This document shows, one piece after another, positions 21,563-34,786 of a stretch of DNA of 64,000 nt. Source of the stretch: Branchiostoma floridae (Eukaryota > Chordata > Leptocardii > Amphioxiformes > Branchiostomatidae); the NCBI RefSeq assembly GCF_000003815.2, contig NC_049979.1, forward strand, positions 10,267,831 through 10,331,830, given 5' to 3'. The position numbers were made by a program, and so were the translations under genes. Below the pieces are notes generated by a model. That model searched no databases. It saw nothing but the letters and a program-made list of their open reading frames with translations, and was not told the DNA's origin. Positions within the stretch are counted from its first letter, which is position 1; each line of letters begins with the position of its first letter.

Positions 21563-23142
21563 ACATACAAACATCAAGAACAAACATCAACAATGCGAGT
21601 TATGTCGCAACTGTGTAGTACCCACCTTTGTAATCTCGCTGTTCACTTGTTAAGAAAGCTCCGGTTAAAAGGAGTGATTCATGAAGGGGACCAAACATTG
21701 TTATTATGTCTGGTCTCCGGGTTGACATCTTCAACAATTGCCCAACAGTTAGCCATAGGAGGAGAAACAAATGTCCCCCTCCCAGAGTTGGCACCCTAGC
21801 CTACTAGCCTGAGGTGTCTGAATGTCTAGCTCAGACGGGCCTACGCAAACTATCCTTGGAGGCATGTTGTCTCTGAAGCCTAGGACTGACCTGTCTAGGC
21901 CCTGGGAACAGTCTGGCATTTAGGATATAGTTTGAAACGTTCGAATTTGTGACACGTCCATGTGACACGTTCCGCTCAGATTCTTCTGATCACGCTGCCG
22001 TCCTTACACACATATTGGTAGAATCTTGCTTGTCTGTGATGTACACGAGATACATTTGTTTATTTGTTTGTGATAAACTCATAAGTCGCCAGAATATGGT
22101 AAGTGGTCCATTGTCCCACGAAATGCAACCATCACTTCTGGTAGAGACGCGCCATCTAGCAGTCGCACAGTGAATTCCTGCAGCAGCTAGTCCGTCTTGG
22201 CTTCATGAGCACATAGACTGAATCGTCGATCTAAATGACAACTTAACATGCTCGTTTCTGACTCAAGTGTTATCAAGATTTCCTTCCCTTTTCCACATAT
22301 GTATCACAACATGAACAGATTTGATAACAAGATGTAGGGATATCATCTGTTTCTTATGATAATGCTGCCAGAGTTCGTCACGGGGAATGACACTCAGGGA
22401 CATTTCCGTACGCAACACTCGGCAGCCTAGCAGGAGAGGATCGTCATGTGGCCTGCTGTGGTTTCCACTGACGGACAATTCTCTCCAATCGAGTCCCCCC
22501 TTCTTTATATACAACATCACACCATAACGACAGGCGAACTTTCAAGTTCATACACCATATTCATAAACGTTACGTATCAAATGGATTCTATATATCATAT
22601 ATATATCAAAGGATCTATCATGGAGCTGACAAACCATTTGTTGTGTAACAGTGCGGGGTTTAAGTAGCGCCAAACAACCATGCCAATCGGCTGATCAGTT
22701 TCTACTCCTTTCTTTCAGTTGTCTTAGTTATCAAAAGATTGGTGTTTTTACGTTTACAGTGAGTGTCTTCACGTGAATATTACGTATTTAAGTTGTTTTG
22801 TATGGGAGCGGACGTCTTCGTGTGAATTAATGTAGGGCTTCGGCGTGAATACACTTTACAGTTGTCTGCTAGGGGATTGTTCTCTGATGCAGAAAATGTT
22901 GCCTCAGATCAAGATCTTTTATTTTGCCCTACGTGCGAAGACAAAGATGATTTATTTAACCATTTCAATGTCAATTTCATTTTATTGTTAAACCAGGCGA
23001 TACATCATTTCTCGACTGTGATTTTTTTCACGTACCTCAGAATAAAACAACAACTACAAGAACATAACACAGTGGCCCTCCAAATACTAGTAGATAGTAA
23101 AACAAGAGACATGCAGTACTAATGAATAAATAAGTAAATACA
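21563..23142. other. Gene-free spacer
   Basis: Short open frames only, plus a TA-rich microsatellite-like patch near 22589-22610. Nothing recognised. Confidence 0.35.
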
Positions 23143-24219
23143 TATTTATTCCCGAGATAGGTAAAAGACAAAATGTCATGACAACAAGACAGTGACTTCT
23201 TTAGTGCACCTATGTGATCGTCCATGGATTGTACAACAACAATGCTACATTTTCATAAAACGAAGGTCCCTCGCATCCAGGAGTTCAATGTTTATAGACA
23301 AAGATATAGCACATAATGTCATAGATGTATGATAGCACACAAAATAAAGTAAAATGACAACAGTAAATTAGGTCTTGAAGATTTCATAATGAAGGAGCAA
23401 ACATATTTCACATGTTTTGGACACCCCTTGTGACTACATATCGTACGTTACATTGTGCAACCATTTTTATATCTGTTACATCACTATGGTAAGATGACAA
23501 ATGATTCTTGAGGTCGTCCTCCGGCCAGACGGCACGGTCAGGTAGGGGACAGGTCACTGTTTGGTCCGCCGGTCAAAACTGGAGTCCTGCCTTGCGCTGT
23601 CGACAACTGTCCGAGCCTGGGAAAACAATGACAGGATATAAATGCTGACCTTGCGTATAAAACCTTGCCCATACACCTAGCCTTGTTTGATGACCACCCG
23701 CCGATAAGTTTACACTGTTTCGTAACTTTCCTGGCCAATGCAGCAGTACAGAAGAAATCATGCGATTAACAGATAATTGCCTTTCAACATTTGCAAAATG
23801 TTTTAACTGCAGGGTGCCTGACTTGAGTTGGGGAGGTAAAAGGCAGTGGGAGGTTAGAGCTTTGACTATCTTTAACCTTACCCTACCTTCACCTTACTGC
23901 TATGTTTTCTTTCTACCTTTGATTTCCGGTGGAGGCCATGGACTGACTCAGGAGACAATGGAAACTGGTCATCCCGTGACGATGGAATCTCACTTTACTT
24001 AAGTTACAACATTCTAAGTCAGCTTTGAAGTATGATGAGGACCGCGTATAGCATGCCTATATGGTACATCTATCGTACTTATATCTAACACCACTATATG
24101 ATCCTATATACATTTCAGAGTGAGAGGAGATGTCTTACCAGCTTGTTGTTGGCTCGGATGGCACCGTGTTGCCAGCTGTGTTACCAGCGCCGCCTGTACT
24201 CCTGGTACGATGATCGGTA
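23143..24219 (-). CDS. Possible minus-strand gene end (two exons and 3' UTR)
   Basis: Minus-strand exon 24219-24139 (81 nt; acceptor CTGCAG, donor CTG|GTAAGA) reads a Thr/Gly/Ser-rich segment with GGAGNTAGNT. In phase 2 it joins exon 23616-23538 (acceptor TTTTCCCAG), which ends in ...NSDLSPT and a stop. TTTATT near 23143-23150 would be the poly(A) signal. The composition suggests a mucin-like stalk. Upstream, 25058-24762 has an open frame with a hydrophobic stretch (LLMVIIIVIMVSVV) but no good splice site joins it. This is weak without RNA. Confidence 0.28.
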
Positions 24220-27110
24220 CTGCAGGGATGGAAAATGTTTGGCACATCTTTAGATTGTAGAGCACTGCAGTGCGACAATCAATGGCATTTCGTGGATAGA
24301 TGTTTTAGAAATATCAGCCTCAATATGCAGATGAACTTTAACTTAAAGGATTAATTTGCATAAATTTCTAAATAGCAAACCGACAATAGTTTTTATTTAT
24401 TTAATCGGACGATCCACTCCTAATTAGAATTTCGGTTTCCTAAACGTTGACATTTTCTCAAAATCAACTTAAAAGCAGCAGTTTAACATTTTACAAGGCC
24501 ATGGAACCTCGTACCAACATGAAATGATATAACCATGTAATAAGTATCTACGCTTTGCTCAGAAATGAATATGCAGTCGGGCCCCACGACATACACGTCC
24601 TGTCCAGTGTACGTAGATATGAAAAATGCAAGTCAGATATCTTCTGTTTAAACTGATTTCTTGACCATATGGCAATAGTTCATTATTCCCCGCGTATTTC
24701 ATTACTTAATTCGTTGCATTCACTACTGAAGACACAGCAGTTTTCCCAGTGTGTCTGATATCTACTTTCTTGTTTGTTCTGTTTTGTTTGTTTCTATTTC
24801 ATTTCTCATTTGGTTGTGCTTAATGCCAACCCTCGCATGACAAAAGCGTTTCACTACGACGTTAAAATTGCCCGGTACTTCAAACCTAACGACCGAAACC
24901 ATAATAACTATAATTATCACCATTAGCAATCCATCTCCTGTCATGCTGCTCCGTCTCGCCCCATATTGACCTTCGCGGTACGTATTAACCTCATGAACGT
25001 CACACGCATGTGTCATGAATCCGCTGTATTCCAAACACTTCCTAAGCCCAGTAGACATGCCTAATATTATTACATGACATCCCTAGCTTGTCATGCATTT
25101 CAGCTAGACATAATATTCGTTACCATACCCTCCGACACCCCCCACCCCCAATACCACCTTACACCCACGCCGCCTGTGTTATTACTGGGTCGCTGGACGT
25201 CCTTTGTTCATACCGACACAATTATCAAATCAACAATTTTCGAGTGGTCGGAATATCAAAATAGCTCACGGCGACGTACACATGAAGCACAGGGAACAGT
25301 GACGTGGGGGGGGGGTGTCCAGCAGGCTTCCAGAGATGAGATCTTGTGATGATGTCATCAAATCACTGACTACTACATGTACTACTGATGTTCACACTTC
25401 CTCTCATCAACTTAGTCTGATTCCGTGAGATACATGTCAATAAGACGATGTAAAATTCACTTATCTCAATGTACGCCTATTTTTTTTCGACAGTTGATTC
25501 ACTGCTCCTGTACGGCTGTGAAGCACGGGAGGAATGTTATAGACGGTTACTATACTAGGATGCTTCGATATGTTCTCGACATAAACACCGTACCAACACT
25601 GCAGAAATATAGAGCTGTATGATAGACTGTCCAAGCTATTCCATAAAGCACGTAACAGGCGTCTGAGCTTGGATGGACACTATCTTAGAAATAACAGTGA
25701 AGTAGTGCCCAACTAAGCTTGGTGATGCGGCCCCCAGCATACGAAAATGGGACATTGAAGATAGCCCTCACTTATGTGGATCTCGCCAACAAGTGGCCGA
25801 TATCTCACGACAAATTCGTATCAATTGATAAGTACTCTAGAAAGTCAGCACTGCCTGACTGCTCCTGGCCATTTGTAACAACCTGATGCAGACAGGTGTG
25901 CCTTCCGTCTAACTGGGGTTTAAGAAGCTCGGGAAGGGTCATTTCGGATCAGGGGGCTGTGATGTTTGATTGACGTTTCTTTGATTGTTACTCCTTACGG
26001 CTTACTACGTCTTAAGAAGCAATTTGAGAAAATTGTCTTGATCAAAAGTAGCTATTGTCTCAAAGCTACATTCGCTCTGCGTCGTATGTCCGTCGTATGC
26101 CTTTCTGTTAGGCATAAAGAGTTTGCACGGTGTGTACTCGGGCGTGTAGCGGCGTACCTCAGGGCTGCTCTTATCTCCATGTCTATCAGAGATCGGATCA
26201 CACGTGGTAAGCCCAAAACATGTGGGTGTCCTCATTTTAAAGATACAATAATGCCCTGTGAGATTGGCGACAGTTGAAAGCTGTGATATAGAAAGGACAA
26301 TTTATAAAATCCTCATAGATTACTTAGACTTAGATTTCTCTTTACTGTATGCTCTCAATGAGAAACTATTTTAGGGTGGGGTAGAATTCAGGGCCAAAGG
26401 TAGGGCAAACTGTAGCCTTTTCCAGGCTATCTCAAATTACGGAGTTGTGAATCACAACAGTCTGTATGTTTAGTCCTTATAAAATATAAATTCTACATTG
26501 CGTTACAACTGGTAGCATGTAAGGTTTGCTCTGCACCGTTGCCCCTAACTACCGCGGCCTTTTTAATAGTGCAAACTGATAAAGCCCAAGAAAATGGCAC
26601 AAAGACAACAATGGTCAGGGGCTTGACAGCTGGAAGTAATAAGAGTGTAGAAAGACTGAGCTCGCACAATGAATCATGATAACATTGTCATTTCCCCATC
26701 ACTTCACGGAACACGGAGAAAAGAGCCATAATACTCCTGTTATTCCCGCCCCACAGTCCTGCAGCCTGTAGATTATGTGCTAATGCGCGCAGACTACTCG
26801 TTATTTGGGTGCCTTTAGAAGGTGTGAGAAAAAATGGCTCTGCTTACTGCGTAAAGTATATTAGAGTTTTTATTGTTCCTTTGTTGTGTGCTGCTTTTTA
26901 GGGCGTGTGAGTTTAAATGGGGTTAACAGGTGCAGCCTTTTTCTGCACACAATACTGCGAGTCTGAGAAAGAGGGATGAAAGTTGAACACACTCCACTAC
27001 CATTGGACTTGCCCTTCTTTAGTGTCTGTGACATTTGTGTGGCCCAAGGGCTATAGAAACGAAGATGGGTACTGCCCTACAAAAAAGGGCATGAGAAAGA
27101 TTTTAATCTA
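24220..27110. other. Gene-poor spacer
   Basis: No convincing exon beyond the weak frame at 24762-25058 (minus). A poly(G) run occurs near 25307-25316. Confidence 0.35.
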
Positions 27111-27273
27111 AGTTTCCTTAGGTTAGCCACTCTCCAAGCAAAGGTTGAATCGCGCAGATATAGAAGTAGTCGGAAAAATTACACGGGCGCTCTTCTTACT
27201 AGTATTTTTTCCGACTACTACTATATCTGCGCGGTTCAACCTCTGCTTGGAGAGTGGCTAACCTAAGGAAACT
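27111..27273. mobile_element. Palindromic MITE, copy 1
   Basis: AGTTTCCTTAGGTTAGCCAC at 27111 and its inverse at 27254-27273 are the ends of a near-perfect stem of about 70 bp. It continues through CTCCAAGCA(A/G)AGGTTGAA and CGCGCAGATATAG to a loop of about 25 nt. The inner stem matches the palindrome at 30507-30605. Confidence 0.85.
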
Positions 27274-28471
27274 GTTATGGTGTGTTGGTGAAATTTCGGC
27301 AGATCAGTTGCATACTGTTGACAAGCCAATATATGTAACGTTAAGCATATGCTGCACCCTAGAGATTTACATGCTGGCTTCTTGGCTACACAACTAAAGT
27401 GATTTTCGTCTACATTCGTAAGGACTTATAACACGCTACTGATGTACTCTAATTAACAGTGTAGATGATAATCCCACCTGTGTATACATGTACTAGTCAG
27501 CTGCATAATCATGTAATGCTTACGATGTGACATTACAAGTTGCAGTGCTAGCTGCTCACTTGTTCGCTGACGTGACATGACCATTACAAGTGTTTAACGA
27601 TTGTTTGTCACTCTTGGGCGTCTGCCAGTCCGATACATCACAATATAACGCCCGTGGCTCTAAGTATTACTGTCGCTAGATTGTCAAGAAAGGTACGGAC
27701 AAAGGAAAGCGAAACGGTACATATACTGAGTCTATAGTCAGACTAATGTACAAGGTCATCCCGATTCCGCGCCCGTCTACACGCGTTGTTTGACCCTATT
27801 CACTGGTATTCTTAAGAACTGAAGACCGGTACCTGTTTAAGTGTTACCTAATACTGGGCTAGACGTAATAGACAACACCTCATGAGTGGAGAAACAATGG
27901 CGGATAGTCTTTACGTTAGATTCACAAAACTCGTCGTAAAAGAAGTAAGGTACTATAAAACGCATTGTGAATGACTTAAATACTCGGTACATTGGTCCAT
28001 TACTGTGACATGACAGCAGCCGAGGCGTAACTGCGCCCAGGGGTAACGATATTGAAATTCCTGACGATTACATGAAAGAGGCCAGTACAATAAACAAGGC
28101 ACGATCCAGGGTCAAACCTGTGGCCACATTGCTGACTCCGTCCTTCAATAAAACATGTTATCCTACACATTCAGGTGGGCGCCCCAACAGACGTATTTCC
28201 GAGAAAAGAAAATCTTTATAATCTGAATATTGTTCCGTTTCCTGAACTCTGAAGTCCCTCTGTCACAGCCCTGGAGCAGGTAATGAGATGTTTGTATGAC
28301 AAGCACGCCCACACCGACACACCGGAGTGCCAGAAACAGATCCGGGGACATGCACCGTGTGACAGGCATAGTAATCACAAGAGGCCTAGTGTGCATACCA
28401 ACAGCCCTCCATAACCCTACATCTAAAGGTGCGTGTATATCAATCCGGATGGTGTCCGTATGGGCATTTTC

Positions 28472-28642
28472 TTTCATACGCAGTCGTACGCAAAATACTC
28501 ACTCCATACGCATCTCAATCGTTTTGTGTTTTTTAAAGGTACGCGCACTAGACTGTACAGTGCGTATGTCTGCATACTTCAAACACATAAAACGATTGCG
28601 GTGTGAATGAGGTGCGTATTGTGCGTACCTCTGCGTATGAAA
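28472..28642. mobile_element. MITE with about 60-bp imperfect TIRs
   Basis: TTTCATACGCAG at 28472-28483 and CTGCGTATGAAA at 28631-28642 are the ends. Similarity continues inward via GTACGCA, ATACGCA and CAATCGTTTT, each present inverted on the other arm. Total 171 bp, no coding capacity. Confidence 0.75.
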
Positions 28643-29323
28643 ACATGTCATAGGGGCTTAAGTATAACATGTCATTTGAATTAGATTTTAGTATGCGTGA
28701 CACCAATATCATGAATTTGTAAACGCTGGCACGCTTTCGTGACCCTATATCTGATTAAGAAGGAGATCTGACAGGCTTTATGGGATTTCTCTTGTGATTG
28801 CAAAATTGAATATACAGTTTCTAGCAACCAGGTTATGTAGTGTGTGGAGACTGTGGTTCATTTTAACTAAACACTATCTTTCCTGAGCAAAGCACCGCTT
28901 ACAAGGGTTAAGGAACGGGTTCATTCTAGTAAATCATCGAAACAAAAGTGGTGTTATCGCTATTGTGTCGGTAGATCTGAGTGCCGTGGGAACTAGAGGT
29001 ACACTGACACGGTGCAGGCACGCTGGGACCAGGAAACAGGTGTTCCTTAGTGTTAGGTTGGCACCGCCTCACAATGGCTACAAATGCACGAGGGTTTGGG
29101 TTCAAAACTTCACTGTGCTACAGATGCAAGAGGGTTGGTGGCACAACTTCACCGTGGCTACAAATGCACATGACATAAACTTTTGATTTATTACTACGTT
29201 GGTAATTAACATCCTCTGGCAAAGTTGTCTGTGTGGACAGACATGTAACGTTACGGCAGAATCTGCCTGTGAACGATGTTCGCACGTTACATATTAATCA
29301 GTATCTATACCATCAGACCTTAC
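28643..29323. other. Spacer; presumed intron of the minus-strand gene starting at 29514
   Basis: No further exon of that gene was recognised between here and 23.1 kb. A pair of similar ACAAATGCA.GAGGGTT segments (29080-29170) forms a small direct repeat. Confidence 0.3.
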
Positions 29324-29514
29324 CTGAGAGACAGGAGATATTTGGCCAGCTCGTTGGCCGTGGTGAAGCCCAGCTGCTCTTGCCTGGCCCGCCAGTCCTG
29401 CCACACTTTCGGAGACAGCTTGATCCTCTTGTAGTCTTTGAACACCCTACCCTGCCGGCCGCCCCTCGCCCCTGCCCCGCCGTTCCGCGAGTCGCTGTCC
29501 TGCATGTTCTCCAC
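29324..29514 (-). CDS. First coding exon with a small basic helical domain (orphan exon)
   Basis: On the minus strand the ATG at 29514 opens 63 codons plus two bases to a strong donor (CTCAG|GTAAGG) at 29324/29323. After an Asp/Gly/Arg-rich start, residues about 25-63 read KDYKRIKLSPKVWQDW...LGFTTANELAKYLL. This resembles N-terminal domains I associate with invertebrate proteins of unknown or DNA-binding function, in which a lysine-rich strand precedes a W-x-x-x-K/R helix and an LGF-T...LAKYLL helix. The next exon was not found in this window, so the gene either has a distant exon or is broken. Confidence 0.5.
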
Positions 29515-30331
29515 TCGTGCTTACCTTGGAGAAGAAGGAGATGATCCTGTATAGGGGTGACTAGGGTAAGCCGGTGTCGAACGCGATTATTCCACTAATA
29601 CTTATCTACTTAAGCGGTAACAGACACCAAACAGACCGCGTGCTGAAACCGTTGGTAGACAAACAAATATATATTTCTAACCTAACAACTCACCTGTACC
29701 AAGGAGGTTAAAACTCCTTGCCTGTACCAAGATGACGTACTTTAAGTTGTTGGTCCAAATCCTAGTACCCCCACGTCCCCCCTTAGAAACATGAACGTCA
29801 TGTTATTAGGGTAAATGACCAGTTACACGTACTGCTGACCAATGAAGAGTGAGCACAGCATATCAACGGCCCTGATTGGCAGTTCACGCACGATTACGCC
29901 CAATGAATGACATGACACCTGACAGGCGGGTGTGTTTGATGTCAGATAGCCGTGGTTACCCCTGTCTCCTGCGGTGCTCTGGGCAAGGTAAGGCACGCAA
30001 TGTAACACTGTGGAGCTCGGGGGTGTAATTACCAAAGGAACCCTCTTGCATTGTGTTTTAATGCTAGGTGAGTTGGAACAAATCGAGAATTTGTCCATAC
30101 CATAAAGTCTCTGGAGAGATAATAATAAAACCCATGACCAAACAATACTTAATGGACAAAAAGAAAGGCTAGCCCTCACGTCAGGTTAAAATCAAAGACG
30201 TTACACTACAGAAAGATAAGGCTGGTTCTGATTGATTTGATTCTTAATAAATTGGTCAATTACACAATTGATGCAAACCGCGCCCAAAGGTCGCACATAT
30301 TGTAATTCACACCGTACCTGGGCGATTTTAC
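29515..30331. other. Upstream region of the minus-strand exon
   Basis: Contains a second donor-like AAG|GTAAGC on the minus strand near 29527-29518, possibly the end of a 5' UTR exon, and a small hairpin with AAGGAGGTTAAAACTCCTT (29700-29718). No other gene recognised. Confidence 0.3.
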
Positions 30332-30509
30332 TACAGTAGAAGCCGCTTAATTGCACGGCCTATTTGCCAGTGAATTTGGTGCAATTATCCGGCTGGTGCA
30401 ATAATGCGAAGTTATCTAGCTGGACCGCACCGGTTTAAGATTCAGGGATTCCGTGCAGTTAACAGAAGTGTGCGTTAATCCGATGTGCAATTAACTGGCT
30501 TTCACTGTA
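30332..30509. mobile_element. Pogo/Tigger-like MITE with TA target duplication
   Basis: TACAGTAGAAGCCGCTTAAT at 30332 and its near-inverse ATTAACTGGCTTTCACTGTA ending at 30509 are TIRs of about 25 bp, flanked by TA. CAGTNGAA.CC.GCTTAAT is the terminal pattern of pogo/Tigger transposons. The 174-bp interior has no coding capacity and repeats the GTGCAATTA motif. Confidence 0.75.
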
Positions 30510-30605
30510 TTCTCCAAGCAGAGGTTGAGTCGCGGAGATACAGTACTACAGTAGTTTCCCAACTACTACTATATGTCTGCGACTCATCCTCTGCTTGGAG
30601 AATAC
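30507..30605. mobile_element. Palindromic MITE, copy 2
   Basis: GTATTCTCCAAGCAGAGGTT at 30507 and its inverse ending at 30605 bound a 99-bp palindrome. The stem shares CTCCAAGCAGAGGTTGA and ACTACTACTATAT with the element at 27111-27273. It overlaps the right end of the pogo-like MITE by three bases, so one inserted at the edge of the other. Confidence 0.8.
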
Positions 30606-33600
30606 GATTTTACTACATTATCTTACAATTTTTTTCCATCTGTATACCCAAATTGCCGAGGTTCTAAGAAGTAGGACACTACCGTGACATCCAAATCAAA
30701 GTTACGACAAATAATGTCAAGATTCTTCCGTAAACATTTGCAGATTTCTGTATCGTAACGGGATATCAAAACCGGACGTTCTGCTGCAGTGCTACAACAA
30801 CGTCAAGACGCAACCCCCCCCCCCCCATATCTAAACATTATTGCAATACTGCTAACTAAGTAACTAACTGGTGTGTTACGCCGAACGGCGGTTATACCGG
30901 CTATATAGATACAGATACAGATACAGAACTACAAAGAAAAGAGCTTTTTCAAGAGCTCGAGGCCACTAAATTCATCCCTAATTTTCCCGTGTTTACAGAC
31001 AAAAAGAAAAGTACTTTCTTCCTAATGCGTGACGTGATCTATCAACATTTTGAGTCTTCATTAAGAAACTCCATTAGTGGCGCGTCTAAGGGTACTGCAC
31101 TAATCTTCCTGGACTTCCCGAGAGACAATGCTTACAAACAGCCAGGCATACATATTCGTTAGACACTTCGAGTGAACAGTCCGAGAACTCCTCCTCGTGT
31201 AGGAACTTCTAGTGTGCAAGTTATCTATCACCAGCATCAGTAAATGGTCAAAGTATCGATTGCAGGGTTCAATCTAACATAAATAATTTTACCCATTACT
31301 GTAAGTTATATGTTATATGTTATACAATGATAAAAAAAGTCGTTTCTTCTCGTTGTGTTTCACAGCTAGGCTGTCTTTTGAAATTTCAGCACTCCCAGTC
31401 TATGTATACTGTAATTCGTCTTGGTTGTTTTAATGTGACTTATCGTAAACAATCCGGACCCATGAGCAGTTTGTTAGCTCGGGTATGCGACAGTCTCCAA
31501 TATGCTCCATTATTTTAGCTCATATATTTGTACGTCTTTTCGCTTTGGTATGCACGTCTCGCGACGTGTACATTTTTTCGCTGGTCCAGTGGAAGAAAAC
31601 ATTAGGCAGAAGTCAGAGTCGGGCTGACGCTTGGATCTTATTTATACCCCCTTTCCACTAGGACAGCGCCATACCCGTGCTCTCTCTGAGACCTGATATT
31701 GGACAAATCGCTCAACGAATAGAAAAACGCTTTATGTGTTTTGCTGTCTTTTCAGTCACACTTTAACATTTTGTATGACATGACCAGTATGAAGAAACTG
31801 AAGATTGCGCACATCCATTTAGGTCGCAGTGAGAGCGCAGCGCGATCCCCGTCTAGTTGGAATGTGTGGGGTGTCTGTTCGTAGTCCGCATGAAAGAACC
31901 GTTGATCAGTCATCCGCCTCGACATTTTTGTTTCATGTCAAAGCGACCTTCAACTTATAGAGACACCCGCCCGAGGAAATTCGTTTGTTCACCTCTTATA
32001 TCGACAACTCTGAACGTCCTTTTATGACTGAGACATGCTACAAAATTACGTTATTAATGACTAAACTGTAAAGTGTTGTTTAGTATGTTTACCATGGATC
32101 ACCATTGTATGCAATAAAAGGGGGAAAAAGTAACAATCCTGTAATTGTCCTATCTCAGCGAAGGTTAGGAGGAAATGGTCTCCAAACTTTGTCGGATAGT
32201 CTCTGTCGTCTATGGCATACTACGGCATATTTACGCCGATGCTGTGCGGAAGGATCATTTATATTCTGTAAGTTGTCTCTTTTTTGACACGCACCTCACG
32301 AGCTCTTTCTGTTATCGGGTCCTGATCAGTCGGTACAGACGGTTTGAGACTGACAATGAATCACTTACCTGAGTAATTTATGATTGTAGGTTCTGCGGGG
32401 TCTACTCGTAAAACGCAAAATTGGCGTTAATGTTCACACCGTGTGATCTCACTCTAGTACAAAAATAAGGCCCAGACAAGTACATTTGAAAGCACAGTCA
32501 TTCCAAGCTTTAACATAACACACTGAGAGAAAGTGGTCTGTGATCATGCATAAGTTCGGTTTGCCTCTGTACCTCTCCATTATTTCGGTGACGCTAGGGA
32601 CCATGTCTTAATTTTTCTACCACAGTTCGGTGCGTCACGCCTGGAACAAAAACACATAGACCTCACAAGAAATCTTAACGTTCGTCAGTGCAGTGTCGAC
32701 CTTCGCACACCACCAGAACCACGCTGCAAACATTGGCATGGCAGAATTCAATGTAAACGTCCAAAACACTATTGCGTCCTCTGTTCGCCCACTTTTCCAT
32801 GTTTAAATAAAAGTGTATAGGTTTGCATAGTAACCGGTACAGGTACGACTCACCTTCACACACTGCCGACTTCTGGGGGATTAGCTTCAGAGTTGGTGGA
32901 TACAGAAGTCGTAGCTATGTCTGTATACATGTAGCTATGTCTGTATACATGTGTGTGTGTGTGCGTGCGTGTGTTTATATTAGACCAGTCAGACCAGCAC
33001 ATACCCTTGGGGTGTGTTCCTGCATTCCATACGTAAGAGGCTATAGATTATGTACATGTGGGGCCAAAGGTTGGGACGCGCCGCGAGGCCGTGTTTGAAG
33101 AAAGAAGTTAAATTGAGTGCAGTCCGTCGTAAATGATTCAGTTACATTCTTCGCTCTTGTAGTGCGACTTTTTAATTGGCTGTTTAGTCAGGTTTTTCGC
33201 TACGTTCGCTTGTTGCAGAGGGCATACTGTGACTTGTGGGGCATTTTTCTACAGTCTTGTTTTTTGATATATTGGAAAATTAATCCATTAGCACAGTGAT
33301 CAGACCAACAAACGATTTCCTTTTACCACAACAGAGAAACCGCCAAAGTGTTTGCCCCATGTTGATGTATGGATCTACTGATTCGAAGCAATGGCTGAAA
33401 AAAAAACGCCTAATGTCAGGGATCGGCCGGCGGTTCTGAAATGACAGATCAATGTCAATAATCACACACCCAAAGGCCCCCCGTAGGGACAGCTGGTACA
33501 TGGGTTGGGTACGATTAACTTATTATTGTCACATTCCATCTATACAGCTGGCAAGATGAAATAGTAACGATTACATAACATCTCTATCGTCTCTATATGA

Positions 33601-34786
33601 CTCAGCACTATAATATTTGTCCACAACTTAAAAATTTACATACTACTTCATCGTTTTGTATCGGTATGAAGTAGAAATGTATATAAGCTCTGTGTAGTTG
33701 TTTCATTAAGCGCTTAGCCTATTGTCTGTGTCTCCCTGTCCCTGGTGCCGATTGTGGTTTGTGACAGGCTGAATGAAAATTCTAAATGGGAACTATGCGG
33801 CTCCAGATTTCGTACTGAGCGACGATTGGGGTAGGAAATATGTCAATAGCTTCAGGAATGAGTCCACTCTACTTCAAGTTTGTACTGTTTTGTCCATCAT
33901 ACAAGTATTTGGGGACCTTTACGTATCACAATGTTTGACTTTACACTGTTACTTGTCCATTACCACACTGCTAGTATCATATATTTGTCTGCATTGTAGT
34001 GTCCTTTGCGACAACATAGTCTCAGTTCACTCCGGCACCGCTAGGGGCACCTCAGCAATACCGTACTCCATGATTGAATGGACGGCAGAATGTGATCGAC
34101 TTTATCAAATGATAGTGTAAAATGGGTCTATTGTCAGCGGGGTTAAATACCCCATAGCACATACTGCTATTGGATCTATACCACACATGCGGTGATTTGT
34201 TTAGGGCTAAAACGTAGACATGGATGATGGATTCTCGTTTCACCACAAATAGGGTTACATAACGTTATACATGTAAGCTCTTGGCCAATATCTGATTTTT
34301 CTTCGGCACGTTTTCTATACATGTTTGGTGATTGCGGGAAACCGTGAAATATGTCTGGCCGTCACAGAAGCACTTGGGTTTTCTCATACACGAAGATATA
34401 TTCCTTCAAAGACCAACTCGTGGGAGAAACTTGACGTGTTCTTTGCTTGAAAAATCTCTGCACGCTTTGATGCGTAATATGCGTATTGGCCCACAGTTTG
34501 TGTAAACCATTCATGGAAATGGCTTATCTGCTGTTAGTGGTTAGGGCTGCTTTTACAGCTGACAAATACAGCTTTCCTTCAAGAAACTTTGATTCAGTAA
34601 CGTACCAAGCAAGAACTTTGTTCTTGGCAGTCTTCTGAAATATCAAAGTAATCATAACGTCGTGTAAAGACCATGATAATGTAAGAAACGCAGTGACAGG
34701 CTGCGTGATCGGGCGAGGTGGCAAATAGTTTGTTTGTCATTTCGAGAGGTGTGAATTTTAGCACGGAGGTAGGGGCGGGTTGGAGG
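30606..34786. other. Gene-poor spacer with simple repeats
   Basis: A poly(C) run lies at about 30813-30826. GGTTATACCGGCTATA followed by GATACA repeats (30892-30925) is the end of a dispersed repeat also seen inverted at 54067-54101. A doubled GTAGCTATGTCTGTATACAT (about 32910-32951) runs into a GT/GC microsatellite (32950-32972). No exon recognised. Confidence 0.4.
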
